The notes under the pieces are model-generated. The model was not told where the DNA came from. It searched no databases and worked only from the letters and a program-made list of their open reading frames with translations. Positions 49,799-57,941 of a stretch of 64,000 nt of DNA are shown in pieces; positions within the stretch are counted from its first letter, which is position 1, and every line of letters begins with the position of its first letter. The stretch lies in the NCBI GenBank assembly GCA_017626135.1, contig JAGAJI010000077.1:1-64000 (forward strand), given 5' to 3'. Origin of the DNA: Clostridia bacterium (lineage in GTDB: Bacteria > Bacillota > Clostridia > Christensenellales > Borkfalkiaceae). The position numbers and the translations under genes are program-made.

Positions 49799-52195
49799 AT
49801 GAATCAGAATGCGATTGAAAAGACCGAACTGAATAAGATTTTATCCCTTGCGGCAGAGTACGCGGTTTTGGAGGGCGGCAAGGAAAAATTGCAGGCGTTT
49901 CAACCCGTCGACGACGTGAAGGAAGTCAAACGGCTTTTGAAACTGACGGACGAGTGCAAGAGCTTGCTCTTTTCCTATGGGATTTCCAAAATCGAGTATT
50001 TCCCCGCCTTTACCGACGAGCTCGGGCGTGCGAAAAAGGGTTCGCCTTTAAGCTGCGGCGAACTTTTGAAGGCGGAGAATTTGCTCCGTTCCGCAAGAAT
50101 TGCCCACACGTCCATTTCCACTATTCAGGACGAGAGCATTACGGAAATTCGTTTATTGTCCGAACGCCTGTATTACGACCAAAATCTGGAAGAGGACGTT
50201 CGTACGAAAATTCTGAACGATACGGACGTGAGCGATTTTGCCAGCGATAAGCTGTATTCCGTGCGCCGCGACATTCGTCTTTTGAACGAGCGAATCCGCT
50301 CCCGTCTTTCCGAATATCTTTCGGGGAGCGAGGGAAAATACTTGCAGGACGGCATCATCACGATGCGAAACGATCGCTACGTGTTGCCCGTCCGCGCGGA
50401 ATATAAACGCAATATCAAAGGCTTTATTCACGATCGCTCGGCAAGCGGCGCCACCTTCTTCATCGAGCCCGAAGAAATTTTGGAGATGAACAACGAACTC
50501 AGGTCCCTGCAAATGGACGAAAAGGAAGAAGTGGAGCGCATTTTGGGGGAACTCTCCCGTCGCGTGGGATTCATGGGGGACGAACTGACCGCAGATATCG
50601 GGATTTTGGAAGAGATAGACGCTTTCTACGCCCGAGCGGAGTACGGCTATAAACTCTCCTGTATCAAGCCCGAAGTCAACGGGGAAGGGATCATCGATAT
50701 CCAAATGGGTCGGCACCCCTTGATCGACCGCAAAAAGGTTGTGCCCGTAAGTCTCGCGCTCGGCAAGGACTATCGGTTTTTGCTCATCAGCGGTCCGAAT
50801 ACGGGCGGCAAGACGGTCACCCTAAAAATGGTGGGGTTATTCTGTCTGATGGCGATGTGCGGACTCTTCATTCCGGCAAAGCGGGTGACGGTGTCCACCT
50901 TTGAAGAGATCTATTGCGACGTGGGGGACGCGCAGAGTATCGAGGAAAGTCTGTCCACCTTCTCTTCGCATATCACGAATATCATTCATATCGTCAACGG
51001 CGTGAACAAAAACAGCCTCGTTTTGGTGGACGAGCTCGGCGGGGGTACCGATCCCGACGAGGGGCAGGCTTTGGCGAAGGCAATCGTGTCCTACCTTTTG
51101 AAGACGGGTTGTGCCGGCGTGGTGACGACCCACTACACGGCGATGAAGGAGTTTGCCTTCTCCGCAGAGGGCATCGAGAACGCCTGCATGGAATTCGACG
51201 CGAACACCTTACAGCCCCTGTACGTCATGCGCATCGGTCTGCCCGGTTCGAGCAACGCGCTCGCCATTTCCCGACGACTTGGCTTAAAGGAAAGCATCTT
51301 AACCGACGCGCTCTCCAACCTTTCGGAAGGGGCGCAGAAGTTTGAAAACATCGTGCGCAGCGCCGAGGAAAGCCGAATCAAAGCGGAAGAGGCATACCTT
51401 GAAAGCAATCGTCTCAAAGCCGAATGGCAGGAGAAACTCCACGAGCTTGAAATCGAGAACGAAAAACTCAAAAGGGAGAAGGAGAAACTCTTTACTTCCG
51501 CGAAGGCGGAGTCAAGGCGCATCATCAACGAGCGCACGGCGGACGCCGAAGAGATTTTGGGAGAAATCGAGCAGATTTTTGTGCAGGAGCATATTTCGGA
51601 AGCCGATTTGATCAAGGCGAGAACGCTGAAAAACAAGCTTGCCGATAAAGCGTACGAAAGCGAAGAGGACGGCTTGAATCTGACGCAATATTTGCCTGTG
51701 GAGCCCGACAAGCTCAAGGTGGGCGACAAAGTTTTCGCCAAGAATATCGGGCAAGAGGGCGTCGTGCAGAACGTTCGCGCAAATAAAGGAGAGGCGGAAA
51801 TCCTTTGCGGCAACATTCGCTTGCGCAGTAAAATATCCGATCTTTCCCTCGTGTTGGAATCCAAGCCGAATACGGCGAAAAAGCCCAAATGGCAAGTGAA
51901 GAAAGAGGGCGAAAAGGTACAGGTGAAAAGGACGCTGAACGCCAAGCGTGCGCCTGCGTTGGAGCTCAACGTCATCGGCATGACCGTGCACGAAGCGTTG
52001 CCCGAAGTGGAGGCGTTCCTTGACGCCGCCGTGCTTTCCAACCTCGAAGAGGTACGGATCATTCACGGCATGGGCACGGGGAAACTTCGCGCCGGGATCC
52101 ACGAATTCCTGCGTACGCAGAGAAACGTGGCGGAATACCGCTTGGGCAAATACGGCGAAGGCGATACGGGGGTCACCATCGTAAAGATCAAATAA
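49799..52195 (+). CDS. mutS2: Endonuclease MutS2 / ribosome collision factor
   Basis: A 798-residue MutS paralogue without the mismatch-binding domain. The ABC ATPase shows Walker A GPNTGGKTV (332-340, K338) and Walker B LVLVDELGGGTDP. A long coiled coil follows (about 520-600), then a KOW-like segment and the C-terminal Smr nuclease domain (LELNVIGMTVHEA, RIIHGMGTGKLR). In Bacillus MutS2 rescues collided ribosomes, and elsewhere it limits recombination. The RBS AAAGGAAC lies at the right edge of the foldback element. Confidence 0.95.
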   Translation: MNQNAIEKTELNKILSLAAEYAVLEGGKEKLQAFQPVDDVKEVKRLLKLTDECKSLLFSYGISKIEYFPAFTDELGRAKKGSPLSCGELLKAENLLRSARIAHTSISTIQDESITEIRLLSERLYYDQNLEEDVRTKILNDTDVSDFASDKLYSVRRDIRLLNERIRSRLSEYLSGSEGKYLQDGIITMRNDRYVLPVRAEYKRNIKGFIHDRSASGATFFIEPEEILEMNNELRSLQMDEKEEVERILGELSRRVGFMGDELTADIGILEEIDAFYARAEYGYKLSCIKPEVNGEGIIDIQMGRHPLIDRKKVVPVSLALGKDYRFLLISGPNTGGKTVTLKMVGLFCLMAMCGLFIPAKRVTVSTFEEIYCDVGDAQSIEESLSTFSSHITNIIHIVNGVNKNSLVLVDELGGGTDPDEGQALAKAIVSYLLKTGCAGVVTTHYTAMKEFAFSAEGIENACMEFDANTLQPLYVMRIGLPGSSNALAISRRLGLKESILTDALSNLSEGAQKFENIVRSAEESRIKAEEAYLESNRLKAEWQEKLHELEIENEKLKREKEKLFTSAKAESRRIINERTADAEEILGEIEQIFVQEHISEADLIKARTLKNKLADKAYESEEDGLNLTQYLPVEPDKLKVGDKVFAKNIGQEGVVQNVRANKGEAEILCGNIRLRSKISDLSLVLESKPNTAKKPKWQVKKEGEKVQVKRTLNAKRAPALELNVIGMTVHEALPEVEAFLDAAVLSNLEEVRIIHGMGTGKLRAGIHEFLRTQRNVAEYRLGKYGEGDTGVTIVKIK

Positions 52196-52204
52196 CGCAT
52201 ATCT

Positions 52205-52245
52205 ACGAAAAAAGAATAATAAAATAGGGTAAAATCTTTTTTCGT
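52205..52245. repeat. Perfect 11-bp inverted repeat between mutS2 and the deacetylase-like gene
   Basis: ACGAAAAAAGA and TCTTTTTTCGT, 19 bases apart, AT-rich. It may act as a weak terminator for mutS2 or a regulatory hairpin just before the RBS TAAGGAAG of the next gene. Confidence 0.4.
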
Positions 52246-52259
52246 AAGGAAGCGTATTT

Positions 52260-52991
52260 ATGAACCAAACTGTCAGGGATCGCCGTTCGTTGCGGCATAA
52301 ACTTGCCACAAACCTCGTTTTGGGGGTCTTGGTGTTTTGCATCGGAGCGCTCTGTATATCGCCCTTGGAAAACGAGGCGGTATCGGGCGGGGAAACGTCC
52401 GAAATATACCGAAATGCCGAGAACGGTGTCGGCGTGTCCGTGACGTTCAACGTCTACTGGGGCACGGAAGAGGTGTACCGCATTTTGCAGACGCTGCAAA
52501 AACACGGGGCGAAGGCGACTTTTTTCATCGGCGGATGCTGGGCGGACGATAACGTAGAGTGCCTTCGGGCGATCTATGCCGCAGGGCATGAGATCGGCAA
52601 TCACGGGTATTTCCATAAAGATCACGCTAAGCTCGATCTTGTCCAAAACCAAAAGGAAATTTCCTCGTGCAATCGCTTTATTGAATTGAGTTTGGGCGAA
52701 GCGCCCACGCTGTTTGCACCCCCTTCGGGGGCGTATAACGACGACACCGTAAAGGCGGCGAGTCTGCTCGGCATGAAAACGATTTTATGGTCCAAAGACA
52801 CGATTGACTGGCGAGATAAAAATGTGTCGCTCATTTACACTCGAGCGACGAAAAACATCAGAATCGGGGACTTTATTCTGATGCATCCCATGAAAGAAAC
52901 GGCGGATGCGTTGGACGATATATTGAAATATTACGAACAAAACAATCTGAAACCCGTCACGGTTTCGGAGAATTTGCAAGACAGAGGATAA
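52260..52991 (+). CDS. Polysaccharide deacetylase-family protein, YlxY/PdaB-like
   Basis: A 243-residue NodB-fold protein with an N-terminal membrane anchor (about residues 17-34). Fold marks are KATFFIGGCWA, AGHEIGNHGYFHKDH (H115, H119), APPSGAYND and GDFILMHP. The first catalytic motif, TFDD in active enzymes, reads TFNV (N64, V65), so the catalytic base and one metal ligand are missing. The gene sits directly before an M16 peptidase gene, as ylxY before mlpA in Bacillus, where the cluster is sporulation-linked. It may be a non-catalytic wall-binding protein. Confidence 0.83.
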   Translation: MNQTVRDRRSLRHKLATNLVLGVLVFCIGALCISPLENEAVSGGETSEIYRNAENGVGVSVTFNVYWGTEEVYRILQTLQKHGAKATFFIGGCWADDNVECLRAIYAAGHEIGNHGYFHKDHAKLDLVQNQKEISSCNRFIELSLGEAPTLFAPPSGAYNDDTVKAASLLGMKTILWSKDTIDWRDKNVSLIYTRATKNIRIGDFILMHPMKETADALDDILKYYEQNNLKPVTVSENLQDRG

Positions 52992-52993
52992 TT

Positions 52994-54232
52994 ATGGTAT
53001 ACGAAAAAAGATATGAAAACGGGCTTCGGCTCGTTGTGAAACAAATGGAAGGTTTGATGTCCGTCACGATGGGGATTCTCGTCGGCACGGGCGCGAGCGT
53101 GGAAACGGACGCGGAGGATGGGATTTCCCATTTCATCGAGCATATGCAGTTCAAGGGCACGCAGAAACGCAACGCCTTTGAAATTTCCGACGCCTTCGAT
53201 CGGCTCGGCGCGCAAGTCAACGCCTTCACGGGCAAGGATTTGACCTGCTATTATTCCAAATGCACGTCCGACCACACGGCGGCTTGCTTCGAGTTATTGA
53301 GCGATCTCTTCCTCAACTCCACCTTTCCCGAAGAGGAAATGGTACGGGAAAAAGGGGTCGTTTGCGAAGAAATCTCCATGAACGAGGACACGCCCGAGGA
53401 CTTGTGTCTCGACCTGCTCGCGCAAGCCTTCTACGGCAAGGAGAATTACGGCAGGAACATTCTCGGTCCCGCCGCCAACGTAAAAGGCTTTACCGTGCAG
53501 GATATCTACAATTATAAAAAGGCGAGATATTGCCCCGAGAATATCGTCGTTTCCTTCGCGGGCGGTATCGATCCCGAGACGGCGCAAGCGCTCGTCGAAA
53601 ACTATTTTTCCGCTCTTGAAAAGGGAACGTTTGAGGAGAGAAAGCCCAAGATCGTTTACGGGCGCAAAAGTCTCGTCAAGAACAAACCCATCGAACAAAT
53701 GCACCTTTCGATCGCCTATCCTTCCGTCCCTCGCGGAGACGAGAGAGAGGATTATATAACGGCGCTCAACGCGATTTTAGGCGGCTCCATGAGCGCAAGA
53801 CTTTTTCAGGAAGTCCGTGAAAAGCGCGGGCTTGCCTACTCGGTCTATTCCTATCTTTCCTCCTTCCCCGAATGCGCTTCGCAAAATATCTACGCAGGGG
53901 TCAATCCCAGTAAGGTACAGGAAGCGTACGAAGCGATCTTGGAAGTCGTCGAGACGATGAAGGAAAAAGGGATCACGGAGGACGAGTTCCTGCGTAGCCG
54001 CGAGCAGATGAAGGCGAGTATGTTCTTCAGCAACGAAAGCAGCAATTCGCAGATGTTGCTCTACGGCAGATATATGCTGTATTTCAATCAGGTGTTCGAC
54101 TTCGAAGAAAAGCTGGACCGCATCAACGCCATGACGCACGCCAAGGCGCAGGAAGTCCTTTCCGTCATGTTCGACGAGTCCAAAAAGGCGGTTGCCCTCG
54201 TCGGTAAAACGGATACGCCTTTGCCCCTTTGA
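52994..54232 (+). CDS. M16-family zinc peptidase, MlpA/YmxG-like
   Basis: A 412-residue pitrilysin-type metallopeptidase. The inverted zinc motif HFIEH is at 46-50 (H46, E49, H50), with the third ligand probably E126 in VVCEEISMNED. The C-terminal half has the usual GGSMSARLFQEVREKRGLAYSV. It is full length for the single-chain bacterial processing-peptidase group. It follows the YlxY-like gene by two bases. Its substrates are unknown. The stop overlaps the next ATG by one base. Confidence 0.92.
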   Translation: MVYEKRYENGLRLVVKQMEGLMSVTMGILVGTGASVETDAEDGISHFIEHMQFKGTQKRNAFEISDAFDRLGAQVNAFTGKDLTCYYSKCTSDHTAACFELLSDLFLNSTFPEEEMVREKGVVCEEISMNEDTPEDLCLDLLAQAFYGKENYGRNILGPAANVKGFTVQDIYNYKKARYCPENIVVSFAGGIDPETAQALVENYFSALEKGTFEERKPKIVYGRKSLVKNKPIEQMHLSIAYPSVPRGDEREDYITALNAILGGSMSARLFQEVREKRGLAYSVYSYLSSFPECASQNIYAGVNPSKVQEAYEAILEVVETMKEKGITEDEFLRSREQMKASMFFSNESSNSQMLLYGRYMLYFNQVFDFEEKLDRINAMTHAKAQEVLSVMFDESKKAVALVGKTDTPLPL

Positions 54233-54720
54233 TGGATACGCAAAGAAAAGTCGGTTTCGAGCCCGTCTTTGACGAGCATAGCCGCGTCTTGATTTTGGGG
54301 AGTTTTCCTTCCGTGAAAAGTCGGCAAATGGATTTCTATTACGGGAATAAGCAAAACCGTTTCTGGCGTATGATTTGCGGATACTTTCACGAACCGATCC
54401 CCGAATCGGTGGACGGGAAAAGAGAATTTCTTCTGCGGAATCACGTAGCTCTTTGGGACGTGGTGACCTCGTGTGAGATCGAGGGCTCGGCGGACGCTTC
54501 GGTGAAGAATGCGGAGATCGCCGACCTGCAACGGGTATTGAACCACGCAAACATCGAGAAAATTCTCTTGAACGGAACGCTTTCGTACGAGTTATTCGTC
54601 AAAAATTATCCTGATTTGCCCATTTCCTATCAAAAGATGCCTTCGACAAGTCCGGCAAATCCGCGCTATCAAGAGCAACTATGGAAGGAGGCACTCGATG
54701 ACGTATTCGGAATTTCTTAA
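54232..54720 (+). CDS. Hypoxanthine (deoxyinosine)-DNA glycosylase, UDG superfamily
   Basis: A 162-residue UDG-fold glycosylase. RVLILGSFPSVKSRQMDFYYGNKQNRFW matches the small hypoxanthine-DNA glycosylase group (GSFPS...YY..P.N.FW), and the LNGTLSYELF and MPSTSPANPRY segments complete the active-site pocket. It should remove deaminated adenine from DNA. I prefer ATG 54232 over an in-frame TTG at 54229. The gene overlaps the AlkD-like gene by 23 bases, so two base-excision enzymes are coupled. Confidence 0.87.
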   Translation: MDTQRKVGFEPVFDEHSRVLILGSFPSVKSRQMDFYYGNKQNRFWRMICGYFHEPIPESVDGKREFLLRNHVALWDVVTSCEIEGSADASVKNAEIADLQRVLNHANIEKILLNGTLSYELFVKNYPDLPISYQKMPSTSPANPRYQEQLWKEALDDVFGIS

Positions 54721-55375
54721 TATATTGTCTTCCTATGCCGAGGAAGCATTCGCGGCTTTTCAAAAACGCTTGATTTTTACGAAATACTCGATTCTGGGCG
54801 TACGCACGCCTGCGATGCGAAAGCTCGCCAAAGAATACGCCGAGAATTTTGAAGAGATGATCCGTTTTCCCGACGAATATTACGAGGTCGTCTTTATCAA
54901 GCTGACGATGATTTCCGCGCTTCCGTACGAGGGGTATTTGCAGTATTTGGAATACGCCGTTTCTCTTATGGACGACTGGGCGCTTTGTGATTCTTTCAAG
55001 GCGAAATCTATTGCGCGGCATAAAGAGGAACTCCTGCCAGTCTTGAAAAAACTGTTCGAAAGAGGGGGAGAGTACGAGCAGCGGTATCCGCTCGTCGTGC
55101 TGTTAAATACCTACGTTGAGGAGAAGTATCTGCCTGAAATCGAGGAGTTTATCCGAGGCGCAAATACGCAATATTACTACGTGCACATGGCGGTTGCCTG
55201 GCTGATTGCCGAGGTGGTCGTCAAGCAGTATTCCCATGGGATTACGCTTTTGCAAAGCCGCATGGTAGACGCAAAAACGCACAACAAAGCCATTCAAAAG
55301 GCGATAGAAAGCTATCGCTTAACTACGGAACAAAAGGAGCTTTTACGCTCCTTGAAAATAAAAACAAACTTATAA
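54698..55375 (+). CDS. DNA alkylation repair protein, AlkD-like HEAT repeats
   Basis: A 225-residue all-helical protein of the AlkC/AlkD group that excises alkylated bases without base flipping. GVRTPAMRKLAKEYA, DDWALCDSFKAK (containing the conserved W-x2-CD, with catalytic Asp) and YYVHMAVAWLIAE fit the family. The RBS GGAAGGAGG sits inside the preceding gene. The tex gene starts eight bases after the stop. Confidence 0.88.
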   Translation: MTYSEFLNILSSYAEEAFAAFQKRLIFTKYSILGVRTPAMRKLAKEYAENFEEMIRFPDEYYEVVFIKLTMISALPYEGYLQYLEYAVSLMDDWALCDSFKAKSIARHKEELLPVLKKLFERGGEYEQRYPLVVLLNTYVEEKYLPEIEEFIRGANTQYYYVHMAVAWLIAEVVVKQYSHGITLLQSRMVDAKTHNKAIQKAIESYRLTTEQKELLRSLKIKTNL

Positions 55376-55383
55376 GGTACATT

Positions 55384-57555
55384 ATGGACATTTTACAAAC
55401 GATTACGCAAGAATTTCATTTAACGCCCACGCACGCAACGAACATTGTTGCGCTTATCGACGAGGGAAATACCATTCCCTTCATCGCCCGTTACAGAAAG
55501 GAGATGACGGGAAGCTGTGACGATCAGGTATTGAGAGAGTTGTTCGACCGCCTGACCTATCTTCGCAACTTGGAAAAGAGAAAGGAAGAAGTGCAAAGCG
55601 CCATTACCGAGCAGGGCAAAATGACGGAAGAGATTTTGGCGGCGCTCGACAAAGCGGCGACGCTCACCGAAGTCGAGGATATCTATCGTCCCTATAAACA
55701 GAAGCGCAAGACGCGTGCGTCCGTCGCGATTGCCAAGGGCTTACAGCCCCTTGCCGATTTGATTTTGGCGCAGGATAAGTCTCGCAATATCAAAAAAGAA
55801 GCGGAAAACTACCTCACGGACGAGGTAGCGACGGTTGACGACGCGATCGCGGGCGCAAGGGATATCATCGCGGAAATTGTGTCCGACGATGCGGCGACCC
55901 GTAAAAAACTTCGTAATTTCTTTTTCAAACACGGAGAGATCGTCTCTTCCTACGCCAAGGGCAAAGAAGAAGAGGACGAGGCGAAGACGTACGGTATGTA
56001 TGCGGACTACCGCGAACCCGTCTCCGAGATCAAAAGCCACCGCGTACTCGCGCTCAACCGCGGGGAAAAGGAAGAGTTTTTGAAAGTATCCATACTCGTG
56101 GACGTGGAGTTTGCCAAGCGCATCACCGCCGCCGCCTTTTTGAAGGACGGCGGGGAGAGTTCTGCCATCGTGAAAGAGGCGGCAGAGGACGCGTACACCC
56201 GTCTGATCGCTCCTTCCGTAGAAAGGGAAGTCCGCGCACAGCTCTTCGACGACGCCAGCGAACAGGCGATCAAGATGTTTGAAGTCAATTTGAAACCTCT
56301 GTTGATGCAACCGCCCGTCAAGGACAAAATCACCATGGGTTGGGACCCTGCTTTCCGTACGGGTTGTAAAATCTGCGTGGTAGACGGCACGGGCAAGGTG
56401 TTGGATAAGACGGTCGTGTTCCCCACCCCGCCGCAGAACAAGACGGAAGAGGCGAAAGTCGTTTTGAAAAAGCTCATCGAGAAATATAAAGTCGAAGTCA
56501 TTTCCTGCGGAAACGGTACGGCAAGCAAGGAAAGCGAAATCTTTATCGCCGAGCTCATCAAGGAAATCAAGCAGGAAACGGGCAGAGAAGTGGGGTACGT
56601 CATCGTCAACGAGGCGGGGGCGTCCGTCTATTCGGCAAGCGCGCTCGGCGCGGAGGAATTCCCCGATTACGACGTAACCGCACGCAGCGCCGTGTCCATC
56701 GCACGCCGTTTGCAGGACCCTTTGGCAGAGCTCATCAAGATCGATCCCAAATCCATCGGGGTCGGACAGTATCAGCACGATATGAATGAAAAGCGACTGG
56801 ACGGCGCACTTTCGGGCGTGTTGGAAGATTGCGTCAACAGCGTGGGCGTCGATTTGAATACCGCAAGCGTTTCTCTTTTGAAATTCGTTGCCGGCTTGAA
56901 TTCGTCCGTTGCGAAAAATATCGTCGCTTACCGTGAGGAGAACGGCAAATTCAAGTCGAGAAAACAGCTTTTGAAAGTACCCAAGCTCGGGGAAAAGGCG
57001 TTCACGCAATGCGCAGGGTTCCTGCGGATCGACGGGGGTGATAATATCCTCGACAATACGGCGGTACACCCCGAATCGTACGCCAAAGCGGAAAAATTGC
57101 TCGCCCTGTTCTCCTACACCAAAGAGGACGTGAAGTTGAGAAGGATTGCCGACCTTCGCCAAAAGATACAAGCCTACGGCGAAGATAGGGCGGCAAAGGA
57201 AACGGAGCTCGATCGCGCGACCCTTTCCGATATCGTCACCGAACTCATGAAACCGGGCAGAGATATCCGCGAAGGCTTGCCTGCACCCATGCTGCGCACC
57301 GACGTCATGGGGATCGAGGATCTGAAAGTGGGCATGGAGCTCACGGGTACGGTTCGAAACGTCATCGATTTCGGCGCGTTCATCGACATCGGCGTACATC
57401 AGGACGGGTTGGTTCATATTTCCGAGATCACCGACCGTTATATCCGTCACCCGTCGGAAGTGTTGAAAGTGGGGCAGATCGTACAAGTGCGCGTCAAAGA
57501 AGTGGACGTGAAGAAGAAACGGATCGGGCTCACCATGAAAAAAAAGGGAAAATAA
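55384..57555 (+). CDS. tex: Tex-like S1 RNA-binding transcription accessory protein
   Basis: A 723-residue nucleic-acid-binding protein. It has an N-terminal helical region (NTIPFIARYRKEMTG), a YqgF-like nuclease fold (GWDPAFRTGCKICVVDGTGK), helix-hairpin-helix repeats (NSVGVDLNTASVSLLKFVAGL) and a C-terminal S1 domain (GTVRNVIDFGAFIDIGVHQD). It acts in transcription/translation control and stress tolerance. The position after repair genes may be incidental. Length is normal. Confidence 0.95.
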   Translation: MDILQTITQEFHLTPTHATNIVALIDEGNTIPFIARYRKEMTGSCDDQVLRELFDRLTYLRNLEKRKEEVQSAITEQGKMTEEILAALDKAATLTEVEDIYRPYKQKRKTRASVAIAKGLQPLADLILAQDKSRNIKKEAENYLTDEVATVDDAIAGARDIIAEIVSDDAATRKKLRNFFFKHGEIVSSYAKGKEEEDEAKTYGMYADYREPVSEIKSHRVLALNRGEKEEFLKVSILVDVEFAKRITAAAFLKDGGESSAIVKEAAEDAYTRLIAPSVEREVRAQLFDDASEQAIKMFEVNLKPLLMQPPVKDKITMGWDPAFRTGCKICVVDGTGKVLDKTVVFPTPPQNKTEEAKVVLKKLIEKYKVEVISCGNGTASKESEIFIAELIKEIKQETGREVGYVIVNEAGASVYSASALGAEEFPDYDVTARSAVSIARRLQDPLAELIKIDPKSIGVGQYQHDMNEKRLDGALSGVLEDCVNSVGVDLNTASVSLLKFVAGLNSSVAKNIVAYREENGKFKSRKQLLKVPKLGEKAFTQCAGFLRIDGGDNILDNTAVHPESYAKAEKLLALFSYTKEDVKLRRIADLRQKIQAYGEDRAAKETELDRATLSDIVTELMKPGRDIREGLPAPMLRTDVMGIEDLKVGMELTGTVRNVIDFGAFIDIGVHQDGLVHISEITDRYIRHPSEVLKVGQIVQVRVKEVDVKKKRIGLTMKKKGK

Positions 57556-57574
57556 GGAAATATTTCAAAAATAC

Positions 57575-57603
57575 TTGACATTTGACGAGATATGTATTAT
57601 AAT
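57575..57603 (+). promoter_or_regulatory. Consensus promoter of acpP
   Basis: TTGACA (57575-57580), 17 bp and TATAAT (57598-57603): perfect consensus with ideal spacing, as expected for a highly expressed gene. Confidence 0.88.
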
Positions 57604-57647
57604 AAGTCCGTCAACAGGATTGACGTAAAATTACGGAGGATACGAAT

Positions 57648-57875
57648 ATGTTAGAAAAAATTCAGGCATTGCTTGCAGAAGCGTTGAATCTTCCCCTCGA
57701 AAAGGTTACGCCCGACGCGAAAATCGTAGAGGATCTGGGTGCAGACTCTTTGGATTTGGTGGAGCTTCTCAGCCAGCTCGAAGACGATTACGGTATTACC
57801 ATTCCCGATGATGAAGTGGAAAGCCTCGTAACGGTAGCTGACATCGCTGCTGAACTTGAAAAATTGACGAAATAA
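57648..57875 (+). CDS. acpP: Acyl carrier protein
   Basis: A 75-residue acidic four-helix protein that carries acyl chains on phosphopantetheine. The attachment serine is S34 in DLGADSLDLVELL. The RBS ACGGAGGATACG is strong. It is monocistronic between a perfect promoter and a terminator, away from other fatty-acid genes. The Sfp-type transferase at 15.2 kb is a possible partner for activating carrier proteins. Confidence 0.98.
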   Translation: MLEKIQALLAEALNLPLEKVTPDAKIVEDLGADSLDLVELLSQLEDDYGITIPDDEVESLVTVADIAAELEKLTK

Positions 57876-57885
57876 ATTTTTCATT

Positions 57886-57920
57886 AAAAATGCTCTTGGT
57901 TTTCTCCAAGGGCATTTTAT
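57886..57920 (+). terminator. Terminator of acpP
   Basis: AAAATGCTCTTGG pairs with CCAAGGGCATTTT (13 bp, one T-G wobble) around a 6-base loop. Confidence 0.85.
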
Positions 57921-57941
57921 TTCATACAAAGGATCACGGTT

